Source: Dromiciops gliroides
Lineage: Eukaryota; Chordata; Mammalia; Microbiotheria; Microbiotheriidae
NCBI RefSeq assembly: GCF_019393635.1
Contig: NC_057867.1
Location: 1,320,527 to 1,384,526, forward strand
Length of the DNA stretch: 64,000 nucleotides
Direction of reading: 5' to 3'
In this document: piece by piece, positions 50,140 through 64,000 of the stretch
Numbering within the stretch: the stretch's first letter is position 1
Layout: each line of letters opens with the position of its first letter
Program-made: the position numbers and the translations under genes
Notes under the pieces: model-generated
What the model saw: the letters and a program-made list of their open reading frames with translations, nothing else
Told to the model about the DNA's origin: nothing
Databases searched by the model: none

Positions 50140-51060
50140 TAAAAAAAAGAAAAAAGAAAAGTGGGTGTTCCTAACAGATGGCAATCAACTCAGATTGGTT
50201 AACAATGAGAAGAATGAATATTATAATGAAGATGGGTCTGTTCTAAAGAGGTGCTAGGGGATGTGACTTTGATTAAGTCAGTCTTACTCCCCCGACCATT
50301 TCCTAGCCCCGGGCAATCTAGAGATAGGATCTACTGAAGGGGGTGGGGGTGTGAGGGGGCAAGTAGAACACAATGGGCTGGAATTCACCTAGACTACAAT
50401 CTCTTTACCTTTTGAGGAGATCTAAACTTTCCTAGTTGGGTGGGATCTGAACAAGATTGAGGAAAATTCAATCTCATCAGCAATGTCCTTCAGATGCTGG
50501 CTGAATAACCTACAAGGGTTTATTTCTGAATGAGGAAATAGAAAGGGGGAAAACCTTAGTCCTAATTCAATAATTGGTAATTAATATAAGAGAGAAATAA
50601 TCATTTCAGTGGAAAGAACATTGGCTTTAAGGTCATAGGACCTGGGTTCAAATTTTGCCACTCATTATCTGTGTGACTTTGGACAAGTCGTTTAACTAGT
50701 CATTTACAAATCTGCAAATTATATTTGCTCTCTAAGGTCCTTTCTCTCTCTAAGATTCTGTGAGCTTGAGTCCCTTCCCCTGGCTGGACCTATATAGAAT
50801 GAGTGTTTCCCCCAAAAAGAGGATCTCTAAGGTCTCTTGGGGCCAGTATTCTGGACCATCAGTCCAGCCCATTTCTATGAGCAAGAGTCTCCTGGGGCAT
50901 GTCCTGAGATTAGGTCCTATGGCCATGTGGGGTGCTCCAATGTGTGGGGTGTCTGCCTGGCAGTGAGGCCAGGGAACAATGTGGTTCTCAACTCCAAAAC
51001 TGGCCAGAGCTAGGTTCTGCCAGCTGATTGGCATCTCTGAGTTGCTCCAGGATGAGACCA
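50140..51060. other. No gene recognised
   Basis: Intergenic sequence. A weak MIR-like patch lies near 50600-50750 (cattggctttaaggtcatag … gtgtgactttggacaagtc). Confidence 0.4.
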
Positions 51061-51063
51061 GGA

Positions 51064-51155
51064 GGGGGACAGCTAGGTGGCACCCTGGACTCAGGAGGAC
51101 CTGAGTTCAAATCCAGCTTCAGACACTAACTAGCTGTGTGATTCTGGCCAATGGA
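51064..51155 (+). mobile_element. Truncated tRNA-type SINE
   Basis: Only the 5' half is present (gggggacagctaggtggcac … aactagctgtgtgattctgg), with a short internal loss. A reverse partial copy lies at about 51425-51545. Confidence 0.75.
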
Positions 51156-51767
51156 AATGCATAGCTGGATCTTGGAAGAAAGGTGATGATAGAGCCTTGA
51201 GAGCAAAGGAGATTGTCAAGAGAGTTTAAGGGGATCCCTGGGCAGAGGGATCAGAAGAGTAAGAGTTTGGAGTAGAGCAGCAGGAGAGCCAAAGGTGGAG
51301 GCCAGGGAGTGGGGAGAAGAGGAAGGGATGGCTCCCAAGAAGAGCCAAGGCCAAGGAGCCAGTGGGCTGGGCCAGCTCTGCCTCCTACCCTATTCCCTAT
51401 CATTTCCTTGGATGGATTGTTTGTTTGAGGCAACTGGGGTTAAATGACTTGCCCAGGGTCACACTGCTAATAGGTGTCTGAGGCAGGATGGATTTGAACT
51501 CAGGTCTAGCCAAGCTCTATCCACTGAAGCACCACCTAGTGGTCCCCTTGGATGATCCTTTCCTTCTTAGGTCTTACCTGCTCCTTTTCCTAGCCTGCAT
51601 TTCAGCAGCTTTACGGGAGCCCTTTTCTATTTGGAGACAGCTTGGAGTATATGGGAATTGGGCGGCAGAGTCTAAGGGTTGGTTACGGGATTGCAATAAC
51701 CAGCCTCCAGCCTCCCTACCCACCAAGGCAGTCTGTTCTGCCTCTGGGCATGCTCCAGTTAATGGCC

Positions 51768-52045
51768 TAGGGGCAGTTAGGTGGTATAGCAGATAGAGCA
51801 CTGGTTTAGGGTTTGGGTTAGAGACATCACTGAGCTTGGGGGCAGGAAGGCTGGAGTTCAAATCCAGCCTCAGACACTTCCATTTCACCTCTGTTTGCCT
51901 CAGTTTCCTCAACTGTAAAATGGTGATCGGAATAGCAGCCAAATTTCAAGATTGTTGTGAGGATCCAATGAGATAGTATCTGTGAAGAACTTAGCACAAT
52001 GCCTGCCACATAGGAGGCATTTATAAACGCTTATTGCCTTCCTTC
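51768..52045 (+). mobile_element. Diverged SINE with long 3' part
   Basis: 'ggggcagttaggtggtatag' at the 5' end, 'gcctcagtttcctcaactgt' in the middle and 'cacaatgcctgccacatagg' at the 3' end. It is an older, longer SINE type than the young copies. Confidence 0.6.
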
Positions 52046-52574
52046 CCTTCCTTTCCCCAATGTCTTTCCTAAGGTGGGTGTCCACAACTGGGCCAATGGG
52101 AAGAATGTGGTGCTACTCTAACTTGCTTTGTTCGGGCCCTGGTTCTATTAAGGCAGCTAGAGGTCTCGCTCCAGTCCTCCACTGAGAACGACAAGAGATT
52201 GGTCAGACCCTGGGTTTGCGAAGATTAGTCCTGCAGAATTCCAACTCTGATACTTCTAACCAAGGTGAAGCAGTAGAGAACTGGTGAGGTGATCCAAGGA
52301 CCCAGAACCTCATCACTAGATTCCTGCAAGGAGATGGATTTTTCAGTCACAGCAGCTCCAGGAGACTATCTGCCGACTCCTAGAGGGATTGCAATTGGCG
52401 GCAATAGGATCTGAGCAAAATAAAATTTAAAAAATAGGATCTTTAGCCAAACTGCTAAAGGCAAATCATCCTAACCTTTTGGGCTGCCCCACGGGCTTCC
52501 TTATATCGAGTTTTCTGTCTGCCCAAAACCCCAACATCTTTTCATGTGAACTTCTATCTTGCCACCTCTCATCC

Positions 52575-52830
52575 AGTTGGTTTTCCGAACCATTCGTTTC
52601 AGTTATGTCCGACTCTTCATGACCCCATTGGCGGTTTTCTTGGCAGACGTACTAGAGTGCTTGGCCATTTCCTTCTCCAGCTCATTTGACAGATGAGGAA
52701 ACTGAGGCAAACAGGGTGAAGCGACTTGCCCAGGATCGCACAGCTAGGAAGTGTCTGAGGCTGGATTTGAACTCAGGAAAATGAGTCTTCTTGACTCCAG
52801 GCTGGAAGCTCTGTCCACTGTAGCGCCCTA
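52575..52830 (-). mobile_element. SINE with RTE/BovB-like tail
   Basis: Read in reverse, its tail corresponds to 'agagtcggacataactga'. On the plus strand the element shows 'cagttatgtccgactcttca', 'tggccatttccttctccagc', 'gatgaggaaactgaggcaaa' and the SINE body. It is the same type as at 20447. Confidence 0.7.
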
Positions 52831-53039
52831 CTCTGTGTGCCAGGACCTGTGCTATGTCAAATGCTGAGGACAGAAATACCATGCAGAAGATAATCCCTGC
52901 CTTCTAAGAACTTCTGTTCTGATAGAAGAAAACAGCACAGATAGGGAGGAATGTTCTGGACAAGGAAGATGGTGCTGGTCACACCACCGACTGCTCTAGT
53001 GGCTGGGGATCAGTGCTCACCAACCAGAGCCATTCAATG

Positions 53040-53500
53040 AGTGCTCAAGAGCTGTGAACCAAAAGTTCTCAAAAGACTGAATTTGGAGCGAAGAATGTTC
53101 CAAATCCCTAATGGTAAGACAAATGTAAATCAAACCAACCATAAGATTTCACTGTACGTCCTGCAAATTGGCAAAGATGACAAGAGATGAGACTAGTCAG
53201 TGTTGCAGGAACCATTCTGGAATTATGCTAAGAAACGAAAGTAGGGGAAATTTAAAAAGGCTGACCCTCCCCTTTAATCCAGCAGTCACAGTGCTAGGCA
53301 CGGAGCCCAAGGAGGTCAGGGCCAAAAAGGAAGGCCTCCTAGACACCAGAATATTAATAGCAAAGAACTGGAAACAAAATAGGTGCCCACTGATTAATGA
53401 CTGAACAAATATAAATATAATGGTCCAAAAATGATGAACATGTATTCAGAGAAACAGACTGGGGGCTAGGACAGCGGAACATTGTGGAAACCAGCACACT
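53040..53500 (+). mobile_element. L1-lineage fragment
   Basis: 'tgcaaattggcaaagatgac', 'gactagtcagtgttgcagga' and 'caaagaactggaaacaaaat' align with the copy at 47440-47830. Confidence 0.65.
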
Positions 53501-53527
53501 TCATTGTTGAATGGGTTTGTTTTGCTG

Positions 53528-53531
53528 AACT

Positions 53532-53569
<38 letters not shown>

Positions 53570-53716
53570 TGTGTGTTTTGTGAGGCAATTGGGGTTAAGT
53601 GACTTGCCCAAGGTCACACAGCTAGTAAGTGTCAAGTGTCTGAGGATGGATTTGAACTCAGGTCCTCCTGAATCCAGGGTCCGTGCTCTATCCACTGCGC
53701 CACCTAGCTGCCCCGC
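53528..53716 (-). mobile_element. tRNA-type SINE behind a (GT)n run
   Basis: Reverse SINE at about 53577-53714. The tail end is occupied by alternating GT (53532-53575). The flanks tgctgaactgg and cgctgagctgg suggest a diverged target-site duplication that includes the GT run, so the microsatellite probably grew from the SINE tail. Confidence 0.8.
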
Positions 53717-53734
53717 TGAGCTGGCTTTTAGACC

Positions 53735-53908
53735 GGGTCTTTTTTTTTTTTTTTTGCGGGGCAATTGGGGTTAAGTGACTTGCCCAAGGTCACACAGCTA
53801 GTAAGTGTCAAGTGTCTGAGGCCGGATTTGAACTCAGGTCCTCCTGAATCCAGGGTCCATGCTCTATCCACTTCGCCACCTAGCCAACCCACGCCCCGGG
53901 TCTTTTCT
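53735..53908 (-). mobile_element. tRNA-type SINE
   Basis: Reverse copy with a T run, flanked by ccgggtctttt on both sides. It lies 20 bases from the preceding SINE in the same orientation. Confidence 0.9.
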
Positions 53909-54173
53909 TATTCTTTGTTACAAGCCAGAGGGAAGTGGTATAACATTCAGAAATGAAAGTGATGGAAAACACAAGCTACCAATGACCATTTAAAAACAGA
54001 AAACAGAACTTTTCCTCCATCCTGTATGGTTGGTATAGAAGACAGCACTCTGGGTCTGGAGTCAGGAATTTGAACCCTGCCTCAGATATTTCTTTGTTGT
54101 GTGACCAGGGCAAGCCATTCTTTCACTTTCCATTTCCTCATTTGTAAAATGGAGATAATTATAAAAAATTACT

Positions 54174-54347
54174 TTGGGGCAGTTAGGTGGCACAGTGGAT
54201 AGAGCACTGGCCCTGGATTCAGGAGTACCTGAGTTCAAATCCGGCCTCAGACACTTAACACTTACTAGCTGTGTGACCCTGGGCAAGTCACTTAACCCCA
54301 ATTGCCTCACTAAAAAAAAGAAAAAAAGAAAAAAAGAAAAAAAAGAC
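54174..54347 (+). mobile_element. tRNA-type SINE
   Basis: Forward copy from ggggcagttaggtggcacag, with an (A)nG tail of about 40 bases. Confidence 0.92.
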
Positions 54348-55194
54348 TTCACTGGGTTGTTGCGAGGATCAAGTGAGGCAAAGTTTGTAAAGTGCTTTGT
54401 TATTTACTATTATTAGTGTCACCTCAAAACCGCTTGGCATCAACTATTTTCTCCCCCTCTGCACTAGTTTTGATAAAGAGGTGGCCAGGGCCAGCTCTTC
54501 CACTTGTGTCCTTGATTCCATCACCTCTCATCTTCTTCCTACTTTATAATTTGTCACCTTACTGTGCTTCTGCTGGTTCCTTCCATGCTGCCTCTACAAA
54601 CATGCCTAGGTCTCTTCTACCTATAAAATACTTTCACTTGATCCTGACATCCCCTCAAGATATCATTTCATATCTCTCTACCTTTTCAGAACCAAACTTA
54701 AAGAAAAAATGATTTCTCTTTGTTGTCCTCATTTCCACTCTTACTTCTCAACATTTGCAACCTAACTTACAAACCTCAGCTCTTCTGAAATCTGGAACTT
54801 TGGACTGCTGAGGTTTGTAAGAGATGCTAGAGAACTGTGCATGCCCTTTGATCCAGCAATGCCAACTGATATTGATTGAACATAGACTGAAGCATGCTGT
54901 TTTCACTTTCTTTAATTTTTTTCTTTTATTTAAGTTTTCTTATACAAAATGCCTAATATGGTAATGTTTTACATAATCATAAAAAAGGGAAAAAAAAGAA
55001 ACTGATCTCCCCAAAGTTATTTCTTTATAATCTCTCTCTCTCTCTCTCTTTTTTTTTTGGTGAGGCAATTGGGGTTAAGTGACTTGTCCAGGGTCACACA
55101 GCTAGTAAGTGTCAAGTGTCTGAGGCTGAATTTGAACTCAGGTCCTCCTGAATCCAGAGCCGGGACTCTAGCCACTGCGCCACCTAGCTGCCCC

Positions 55195-56570
55195 CTCTTT
55201 ATAATCTCTTGACAGATTTGGTAGCCTTTTCTCAGTCTTTATCTATTTTTCCTGGATACTCTCTATTCTCGAGTTTGTGTGACACTACTCTCCCTTGGTT
55301 TTTTAACTTGTCTGGCTGCTCCCCCCTCAGTTTACTTTGCTGGATCATCATCCATGTTTCCCTTTTTGCTCCTAATAATTGTTTTAATTTCTTCTTTTTT
55401 AACTATCATATTTTAATTTTTTTTTGGTGGGGCAATGAGGGTTAAGTGACTTGCCCAGGGTCACATAGCTAGTAAGTGTCAAGTGTCTGAGGCTGGATTT
55501 GAACTCAGGTCCTCCTGAATCCAGGGCCGGTGCTTTATCCACTGCGCCACCTAGCTGCCCCAATTTTTGTAGGTGTGTCATGGTTCATTTCTGGGGCCTC
55601 ATAGCTTCTTCACACAATCACTTGCATCAGCTTTCATGAATTCAACTATCATTTCTCTATAGGCCTAGATATTCAGCCCTAGTCTCTCTCCTGAGCTCTA
55701 GCCTAGAACTGAGATCTGCTGATTAGGCATTTCCAACTGGATATCCAGTGGGCATCTCAAATTAAACACATTGAAAACTGACCTCATCATCTTTCTCTGA
55801 GAACCCTCCCCTCTTCCCAACTTCTCTCTTATCGGTTGGCAATTCTCTAGAGCTCACCCCTCCCTCTCCACATCCAATCAGTTACCAAATACTGTAATTT
55901 CATTCTCCACAAAATTTCTGATTCTTGTCAAGGCCCTCATGTTCTTATACAACCTCATTGTCATCCTTGACTCTTCTCTCTCCCTCATCCTCCAAATCCA
56001 AGATCTTAGTTCTGTTTCTACCACATCACACAGCCATTGCCCTCGTTCAAGTCTCCTTCACCTCTCACCTGAATTAAGCCTAATTGGTCTCCCTCCTTCC
56101 ACTGTCTTTTCTCTTCGATCCATCTTCCTCCCAGCTGCCAAAGGACAGACCTGATCACACCACTCCCTTGTACAAGAAGCTCTAATGGCTCCAATTCAAA
56201 CTCCTGTACTGTCATATTCTGGTGACTTTCCCATCTCCCTTCTTGGCTTTTAAAACACAGGCTGTTTGGCTCTCCAGGAATGCTCCCTCTCCTCACCTGG
56301 GCCTCTTGGATTCCATAATTAGCTCCTTTCAAGGTTCAGTTGGAGGACCATCTCCTACCAGGGGTCGATCTGGATTGCTACCCCACTGTTAGGAGTGCTC
56401 TCCTCCCCCATATGGTAATTTTGATTTATTCAGAATATATTTGGGATTTCTTTATCTGTGAACATGTTTTCCCCCAGTAGAACATCAGCTTTTTGAGGGT
56501 AGGGAATGTTTCATTTTTGTGTCTGGATTCCCTGCTCCTGGCACCATATCTGACACAGATGAAATGCCTA
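55195..56570 (+). mobile_element. L2-like LINE 3' half with two nested SINEs
   Basis: The L2 order is visible: 'gatattcagccctagtctct', 'ccagtgggcatctcaaatta', 'aattggtctccctccttcca', 'ccaaaggacagacctgatca', 'gagggtagggaatgtttca'. Reverse SINEs at about 55040-55195 (duplication tctttataatctct) and 55420-55562 interrupt it or abut it. Confidence 0.75.
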
Positions 56571-56607
56571 AGAGACGCTTATGAATGAATTACATAAAAT
56601 CTCAACT

Positions 56608-56610
<3 letters not shown>

Positions 56611-56692
<82 letters not shown>

Positions 56693-56900
56693 GACAGACA
56701 GACAGAGAGACAGACAGACAGAGACAGAGAGACACAGAGAGACAGAGACAGAGAGACAGAGAGAAAGAGAGACAGAGACAGAGAGAGACAGAGAGAGAAA
56801 GAAAGAGACAGAAAGAGACAAGAGACAGAGAGACGGGGGAGGGGAATAGGAAAGAGACAGAGACCGAAAGACAGAAACAGAGACAAAGAAAGATCGATAG
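56611..56900. repeat. Compound (GT)n(GA)n(CAGA)n satellite
   Basis: A GT run (56611-56638), a GA run, then about 250 bases of CAGA/GACAGA-type text. The long poly-Arg/Asp/Glu and Ser/Leu frames over it are artefacts of the repeat. Confidence 0.95.
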
Positions 56901-57068
56901 ACACAGAGATACAAAGAGAAAGAGCCATGGACAGACAACGGGAGACATGGAGGGACATGGCGGGGGTGAAGGTTGAGGCTTGGGTCTGCGGCACTGGGCT
57001 GGGCTGGGCCGGGCCGCGCCCTTCTTCCCTGGTCCCAATGCAGCCCAGCTAACGTTGGCGGCGACCTC

Positions 57069-57089
57069 ATCAGCACCAGGGCCAGCGCC
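57069..57089 (+). promoter_or_regulatory. RE1/NRSE silencer (REST site) upstream of SYN1
   Basis: The 21-mer has left half TCAGCACC and right half GGCCAGCGCC with canonical spacing. It matches the REST consensus at about 19 of 21 positions. It lies about 645 bp before the SYN1 ATG. The human and rat SYN1 promoters are classic REST targets, which restricts expression to neurons. Confidence 0.88.
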
Positions 57090-57539
57090 ACCCCCGCAGC
57101 CCCCGCCCGTCGGAATCATCGCCTAGGCTCAGGGAAAGGGGGGAGGAGGGAGAAACACCCCCCCTTTCCCCCCCTCTTCCAGCCTAAATGGGCCGCTCCG
57201 AGCCGCCTAGGGCCGTGATGGCGCGAGCCACGCGCTGCGAAGAAGGGGGAGCCTCTACTGGGCTGCGCTGGGCGGAACCACACGCGTGGGGCGGCGGGGG
57301 GGGGGCTAGCGTCGTGAGAGAGGGAAGGAGGGAGCAGGCGGGCGGGCGGGCAGTGCGTCGATGCTGCGGCGTTGCTCTCAGTCGGCTCCAGGGCTCGGCA
57401 GGAGCCGCTGCATTCACTGCCGCGCTGGAGCTCCCGACGCCGTCTTGCCCCTCGCACTAGGCAGAGGGTCAGAGAGCCGCTAGCCGCAGGCCGGGAGCCC
57501 CGGAGCTGACGGCTGGGGAGCCTGCTTCCATCCTTTCTC

Positions 57540-57645
57540 GCCTGCATCCCTGTCTGAATCCCTGCCTGCATCCCTGCCTGCATCCCTGCCTGCATCCCTG
57601 CCTGCATCCCTCCCGGCATCCCTCCCGGCATCCCTCCCTGCTCCC
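57540..57645. repeat. 12-bp tandem repeat in SYN1 5' UTR
   Basis: Units of gcctgcatccct and close variants (tctgaatccctg, ccggcatccctc) repeat about eight times, ending about 70 bases before the ATG. Confidence 0.9.
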
Positions 57646-57714
57646 CGCTGTCGCTGTCGGTCAGTGAGGCGGGCGCTGCTGTCTCCGGCGGCCGTCGGTC
57701 CCTCGACCGGCGCC

Positions 57715-60773
<3,059 letters not shown>

Positions 60774-60969
60774 TGAGTGCTGTGGGCATTTGAAGCTCAA
60801 TTGGGATGGAGCTGACTCAGGAATGGCCTCCCACCGCAGCCTTCCACACTTTCTGGGCCCATGAGACCAACTTTCTTGTAGAGGACAGAGTCAGAGCACT
60901 GAGAGTTAAGTCCTAGTTCTGGCATCACTATTGGTATGAGGGTGGGCAAGTCACTTCCACACTTCAATT

Positions 60970-61230
60970 TGATTCCAAAGGCATTTATTAGATACTTGCT
61001 GGTGTTCAGGGTCCTGGGGCTATAGAGACAAAAATGAAATGGCCCCTCTCCTCCAGGAGAGCCACCCCATGTCCTCAGAGAAGTAACTTTGGGAGAGGAA
61101 GAGAAGAGGAAAGGAGAAAGAGAATCAACAATTGGGGGATTGGAGGAGGTGGTGCCTGAATTGACTGCCAGAGGAAGCTAGGGATCCTAGGAGGAGTGTG
61201 TTCCAGGCAAGGGGCACAGCATTAGCAAAT
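60970..61230. repeat. Old dispersed repeat in SYN1 intron
   Basis: It resembles the unnamed repeat at 45350-45600 ('ggtgttcagggtcctggggc', 'tgttccaggcaaggggcaca'). The family is uncertain. Confidence 0.4.
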
Positions 61231-61712
61231 GTATGGAGATGGGAGATTCACTTGGATTAAAATGGAAGGCTAAGCTGTGTGACCTTGGACAAGTTACTTC
61301 TCTCTGAGCCTCATGTTCAGCCTCTGTAAAATGAGAGCATTGGACTAGTTACTGTCTAGTGTCCTTTCTCACTCTGACTTCTATGATTTCATGAGATTGT
61401 GTTATGATGACCTAAGTTTGAAGCCAGGCTTTGCTACTGGAGAACTTTGGACAAATCTCTTCCTTCCCCTGGGCCTCTAAAATGGCCTTTCCAGCTCGTA
61501 AGCCTATGATCTCCTGATATCTGACAGGGGCAAGGAGGAGTTTCACCCAAGGTCACAAGGTGTATGTCTTTGGAATTGAGGGAGGCCAAATTTGACAAAT
61601 TTTACCTTTGGCACTTAGTGGGATAAACATGGACAAGTAAGAATTCCTGAGCCTCAGTGTCCTTATCTTTAAAATAGGAATAAATATTGCCAAAGCAGCA
61701 GCAGTGTTGTAG

Positions 61713-61713
61713 A

Positions 61714-61811
<98 letters not shown>

Positions 61812-61812
61812 C
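61713..61812. repeat. Compound (CT)n(CA)n microsatellite
   Basis: About 54 bases of CT then about 40 of CA, just beyond the TIMP1 3' end. Confidence 0.95.
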
Positions 61813-61933
61813 ACGCTCAAACACACATACACAGAGAAATAACACAGAGCTACTGGATTGGTTTCTATGTATTTTACTGGCCATGATTTCTTAGAAGGAG
61901 GCAAAAATGGAGAGAAGACGGCTCTGGGCCAGC

Positions 61934-63526
61934 TTAGGTTGTTGGCTGAGGTGCCTCAGTGTTCAGGGATCTCCAGGAGCACAAGCCACTCTTCTGTGGT
62001 AGGCAGGCCAGGTGGAGGCTCTGGGAGCCCTCAGCTAAGGTGGACATCAGTGAATCTGTCCACAGGCAGTTGGTGTCATTCTCCACATTGCATGGGACAC
62101 TCAGGCAGGGCTGCACCTGAAGGAGGAAGTGTGGGGTCAGCAAGGACATCAGCCTGGAGCTTCCTTTGCCTGCCCTCCCGGATCACTCACTTACTTGGCA
62201 ACTGCAGCCAGTGGCATAGGTCTGGTTGAAGCCCAGTTGCTGGGCTGGGCTCAGGCTACTCCAGGGCCTCACGAAGCTGCAGCTGGTGACGTATAGCTGG
62301 CCCTCCAGTAGGCGTCCTGGGGAGAAGGGAGGGGGGAATGGGGCAGAGTGCCCCCTGATTGGCTGGGCTCAGCTGCAGTGCGTTTAATTCCCCCCTCCCA
62401 GACCAGGTCCCTCCTTGTTGCTAGGCAATCAAGCAGCCAGGATGGAGCTAACCTGGGAGATGATTGGGTCCTTCCATCTCTCTTCAGCCGCCCCTTGCCC
62501 TGTTGCCAAGCAACCAGAAGGGACTGCTGGGGATGGGGCAAGAGAAGGAGGATGAGAGCTGGTATTTTCTTTAGCTCAGATAAGCCAAGGGGCTGCTGGG
62601 GTGTGCCCCCTTTCTGTTGGATTCCATTAGAGGAATGTTGTATATCTTTCCCTAGGAAAGAGCACTGCATTTGGAATCAGAGGACTTTGGGGCACCCCTG
62701 CCTCTTCTTGGCCTCTTTAAAATGAATAGAGTGGACAAAATGATGTCTGAGGGCCCAGAGCTGGCTTTGACATCATAGGGTTCTAGGCTCCTTCCCCTCC
62801 CTAGGATCAATTTCCTCCTCAGTATTTTCAAGTAACAGAAGGGTACAGTGGCCTTTGCTCCTACCTCTGGCTGTGTGACCTTTTCGAGTCTCCATTTTCT
62901 GATCTGTGATATAATAATATCAACATCATAGTCTAGAGAGATCCCAGCAACTATGATCGTGTGATTATGAGAGAGGGATCCCTTGGTGCACCTGGATTCA
63001 AGTGTGAGCTATGTGACCTTGAAGAAGTCTCTGCACATCTGTCTCTCCTCCTTGCCTCATGTAGAAAATGATAGGGCTGGGTCAGGTGTTCTTGATGATT
63101 CTTACCTGCAACCAGATACTCCTGGCTCTTTAACAGGGCCTTGTGTCGGTATCCACAGAGGCTCTCCTGGGCTGGGGTAGTAAGGAATTTGGGGATGGGG
63201 GCAATGCCTTTGAATTTCTGGATGGAATGACAAATCAAAAGGGAGGTATCTCAGTGGAGGGTTGAGAGGCCAGAGACAGTATGCCTGGGGAGGGGGGGGC
63301 CCCCGGCGGCAGGGGAAGGCAGGATTGTGATACCTTGACAACCTTGATCCTATACTGCAGACGAGAGAGGGTGTGGTTGAGCTGGGGGACCGACAGGAAT
63401 TTGGCTGTGACAACTGGCAGGGAAAGGAAAGGGTTGGTGAGTGTAGGCTCCGCCCCCACTCCCAACCCCCACTCTCCCCTCCCCCCACCCCTAGCTCAGT
63501 TGGAGGAAAGGCCTGGGGGGCAGTAC

Positions 63527-63605
<79 letters not shown>

Positions 63606-63780
63606 CTGTCCCTGGGAGCCTGTGAGGAGGCTGGAATTCAGGAGCGTCCTACTCACCCATATCCGACCTGCAGAAGTCCTCTTGAGGATGCCGAGGGCCA
63701 CAGCTGCAGGCCTTCACAGGCAGCCTTGTGGTGGCCAGGAGCAGGAAGGTGAAGGCCAGAAAGAGGCTAGACATCCCCAT
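61934..63780 (-). CDS. TIMP1: TIMP1 metalloproteinase inhibitor, nested in SYN1
   Basis: Coding exons (minus strand): 63657-63780 (exon from about 63800 after a TGCACAG acceptor), 63334-63413, 63106-63217, 62195-62316 and 61934-62116. They are in frame, 206 aa (human 207). A signal peptide ([20 protein letters not shown]…) is followed by [16 protein letters not shown], whose first Cys chelates the metalloproteinase zinc. Further landmarks are [20 protein letters not shown] with an N-glycan site (NHT), [50 protein letters not shown] and [16 protein letters not shown]. The twelve-cysteine TIMP pattern appears complete. TIMP1 is a secreted inhibitor of matrix metalloproteinases and ADAM10. A non-coding first exon is expected upstream, as in human, in or beyond the last 200 bases. 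Confidence 0.95.
63532..63605. repeat. (GT)n microsatellite in TIMP1 intron
   Basis: An uninterrupted alternating GT run of about 72 bases between TIMP1 coding exons 1 and 2. Confidence 0.97.
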
Positions 63781-64000
63781 TTCCAGGATGTTCGGGGAGC
63801 CTGTGCATAGAGGAAGGGGTGGAGTGGGGGACTGCAGCTCTTCCTACTGTTCAGTCTTTCAGGGAAAAGGTTACTGGACCACTTGTTCCTGGCCCTTACC
63901 CCTGCTTCTGGTCCCTTGCCTTGGTCCCAACTCCTACCCCCACCCCCTGCTCCTGTCCCAGAGGATGGGGCCGGCTCTGCCTGCTTCTCTGTGGGGCTAG

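Larger units (their letters stand above)
57000..57714 (+). promoter_or_regulatory. SYN1 CpG-rich promoter and 5' UTR
   Basis: CpG density rises sharply from about 56980 and stays high through exon 1. No convincing TATA box is seen. The block contains the RE1 silencer listed separately and a 12-bp tandem repeat in the presumed 5' UTR. The exact transcript start cannot be read. Confidence 0.65.

Noticed and set aside
13024-55581. Many short frames with the same peptide (LSDLPRVTQLVSVKCLRPDL and its antisense partner)
   Set aside because: They are translations of the tRNA-type SINE in two frames, repeated at every copy. They are not a gene family.
56568-57119. Frames rich in Ser/Leu/Cys or Arg/Glu/Asp up to 183 codons
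   Set aside because: They are produced by the GT/GA/CAGA satellite, not by protein-coding selection.
57540-57645. Regular short repeats that could suggest a CRISPR-like array
   Set aside because: The 12-bp units have no spacers, and the locus is a mammalian 5' UTR.

Overview
This window is vertebrate nuclear DNA from a marsupial. It holds intron-split orthologues of mammalian genes with consensus GT/AG splice sites, CpG-island promoters and long CA/GA microsatellites. About thirty copies of a tRNA-type SINE (5' gggcagctaggtgg, internal cactgtgtgaccctgggcaag-like core, A-rich tail) resemble the young SINEs of marsupials. SINEs with RTE-like tails and many short L1 3' ends accompany them. The SINE type makes an Australian marsupial most likely, but the species cannot be named from sequence alone.

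Layout. 1-3.5 kb: the 5' end of USP11 (minus strand, exons 1-2) in a CpG island. 3.5-11.9 kb: CDK16 (minus strand, complete coding sequence, 16 coding exons, 534 aa), with its 3' end just upstream of the USP11 promoter. 11.4-12.7 kb: the CDK16 CpG island. 12.7-33 kb: about 20 kb without any gene I can recognise, filled with SINE, L1, L2 and MIR-like repeats and one short retrocopy. 33.3-34.5 kb: UXT (plus, 6 exons, 152 aa). 35-37.8 kb: ELK1 (plus, 5 coding exons, 364 aa). 37.8-42.4 kb: non-coding. 42.4-45.2 kb: CFP, properdin (plus, 8 coding exons, 482 aa). 45.2-56.9 kb: repeats. 57-64 kb: SYN1 exons 1-5 (plus, running off the window) with TIMP1 (minus, 206 aa) nested antisense in the SYN1 intron after exon 5.

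All seven genes belong to the human Xp11.23 cluster. From memory, the human order is CDK16-USP11-(zinc fingers)-ARAF-SYN1/TIMP1-CFP-ELK1-UXT. Both sub-blocks keep their internal order and strand here, but they are joined differently: the CDK16 promoter faces the UXT promoter across the repeat-rich 20 kb. The genes do not form a functional pathway. They cover deubiquitination (USP11), a PCTAIRE kinase (CDK16), a prefoldin-like co-chaperone (UXT), an SRF-partner ETS factor (ELK1), positive complement regulation (CFP), synaptic vesicle control (SYN1) and metalloproteinase inhibition (TIMP1).

I found no novel gene system. The most notable observations are: the block junction; an ELK1 that lacks the SUMO-acceptor segment of the human repression domain and one ETS-domain glycine; a hybrid SINE made by unequal crossing-over; a retrocopied 3' UTR and a composite SINE insertion, each with clean target-site duplications; a near-perfect RE1 silencer upstream of SYN1; and long polypyrimidine tracts ahead of acceptors in three genes.
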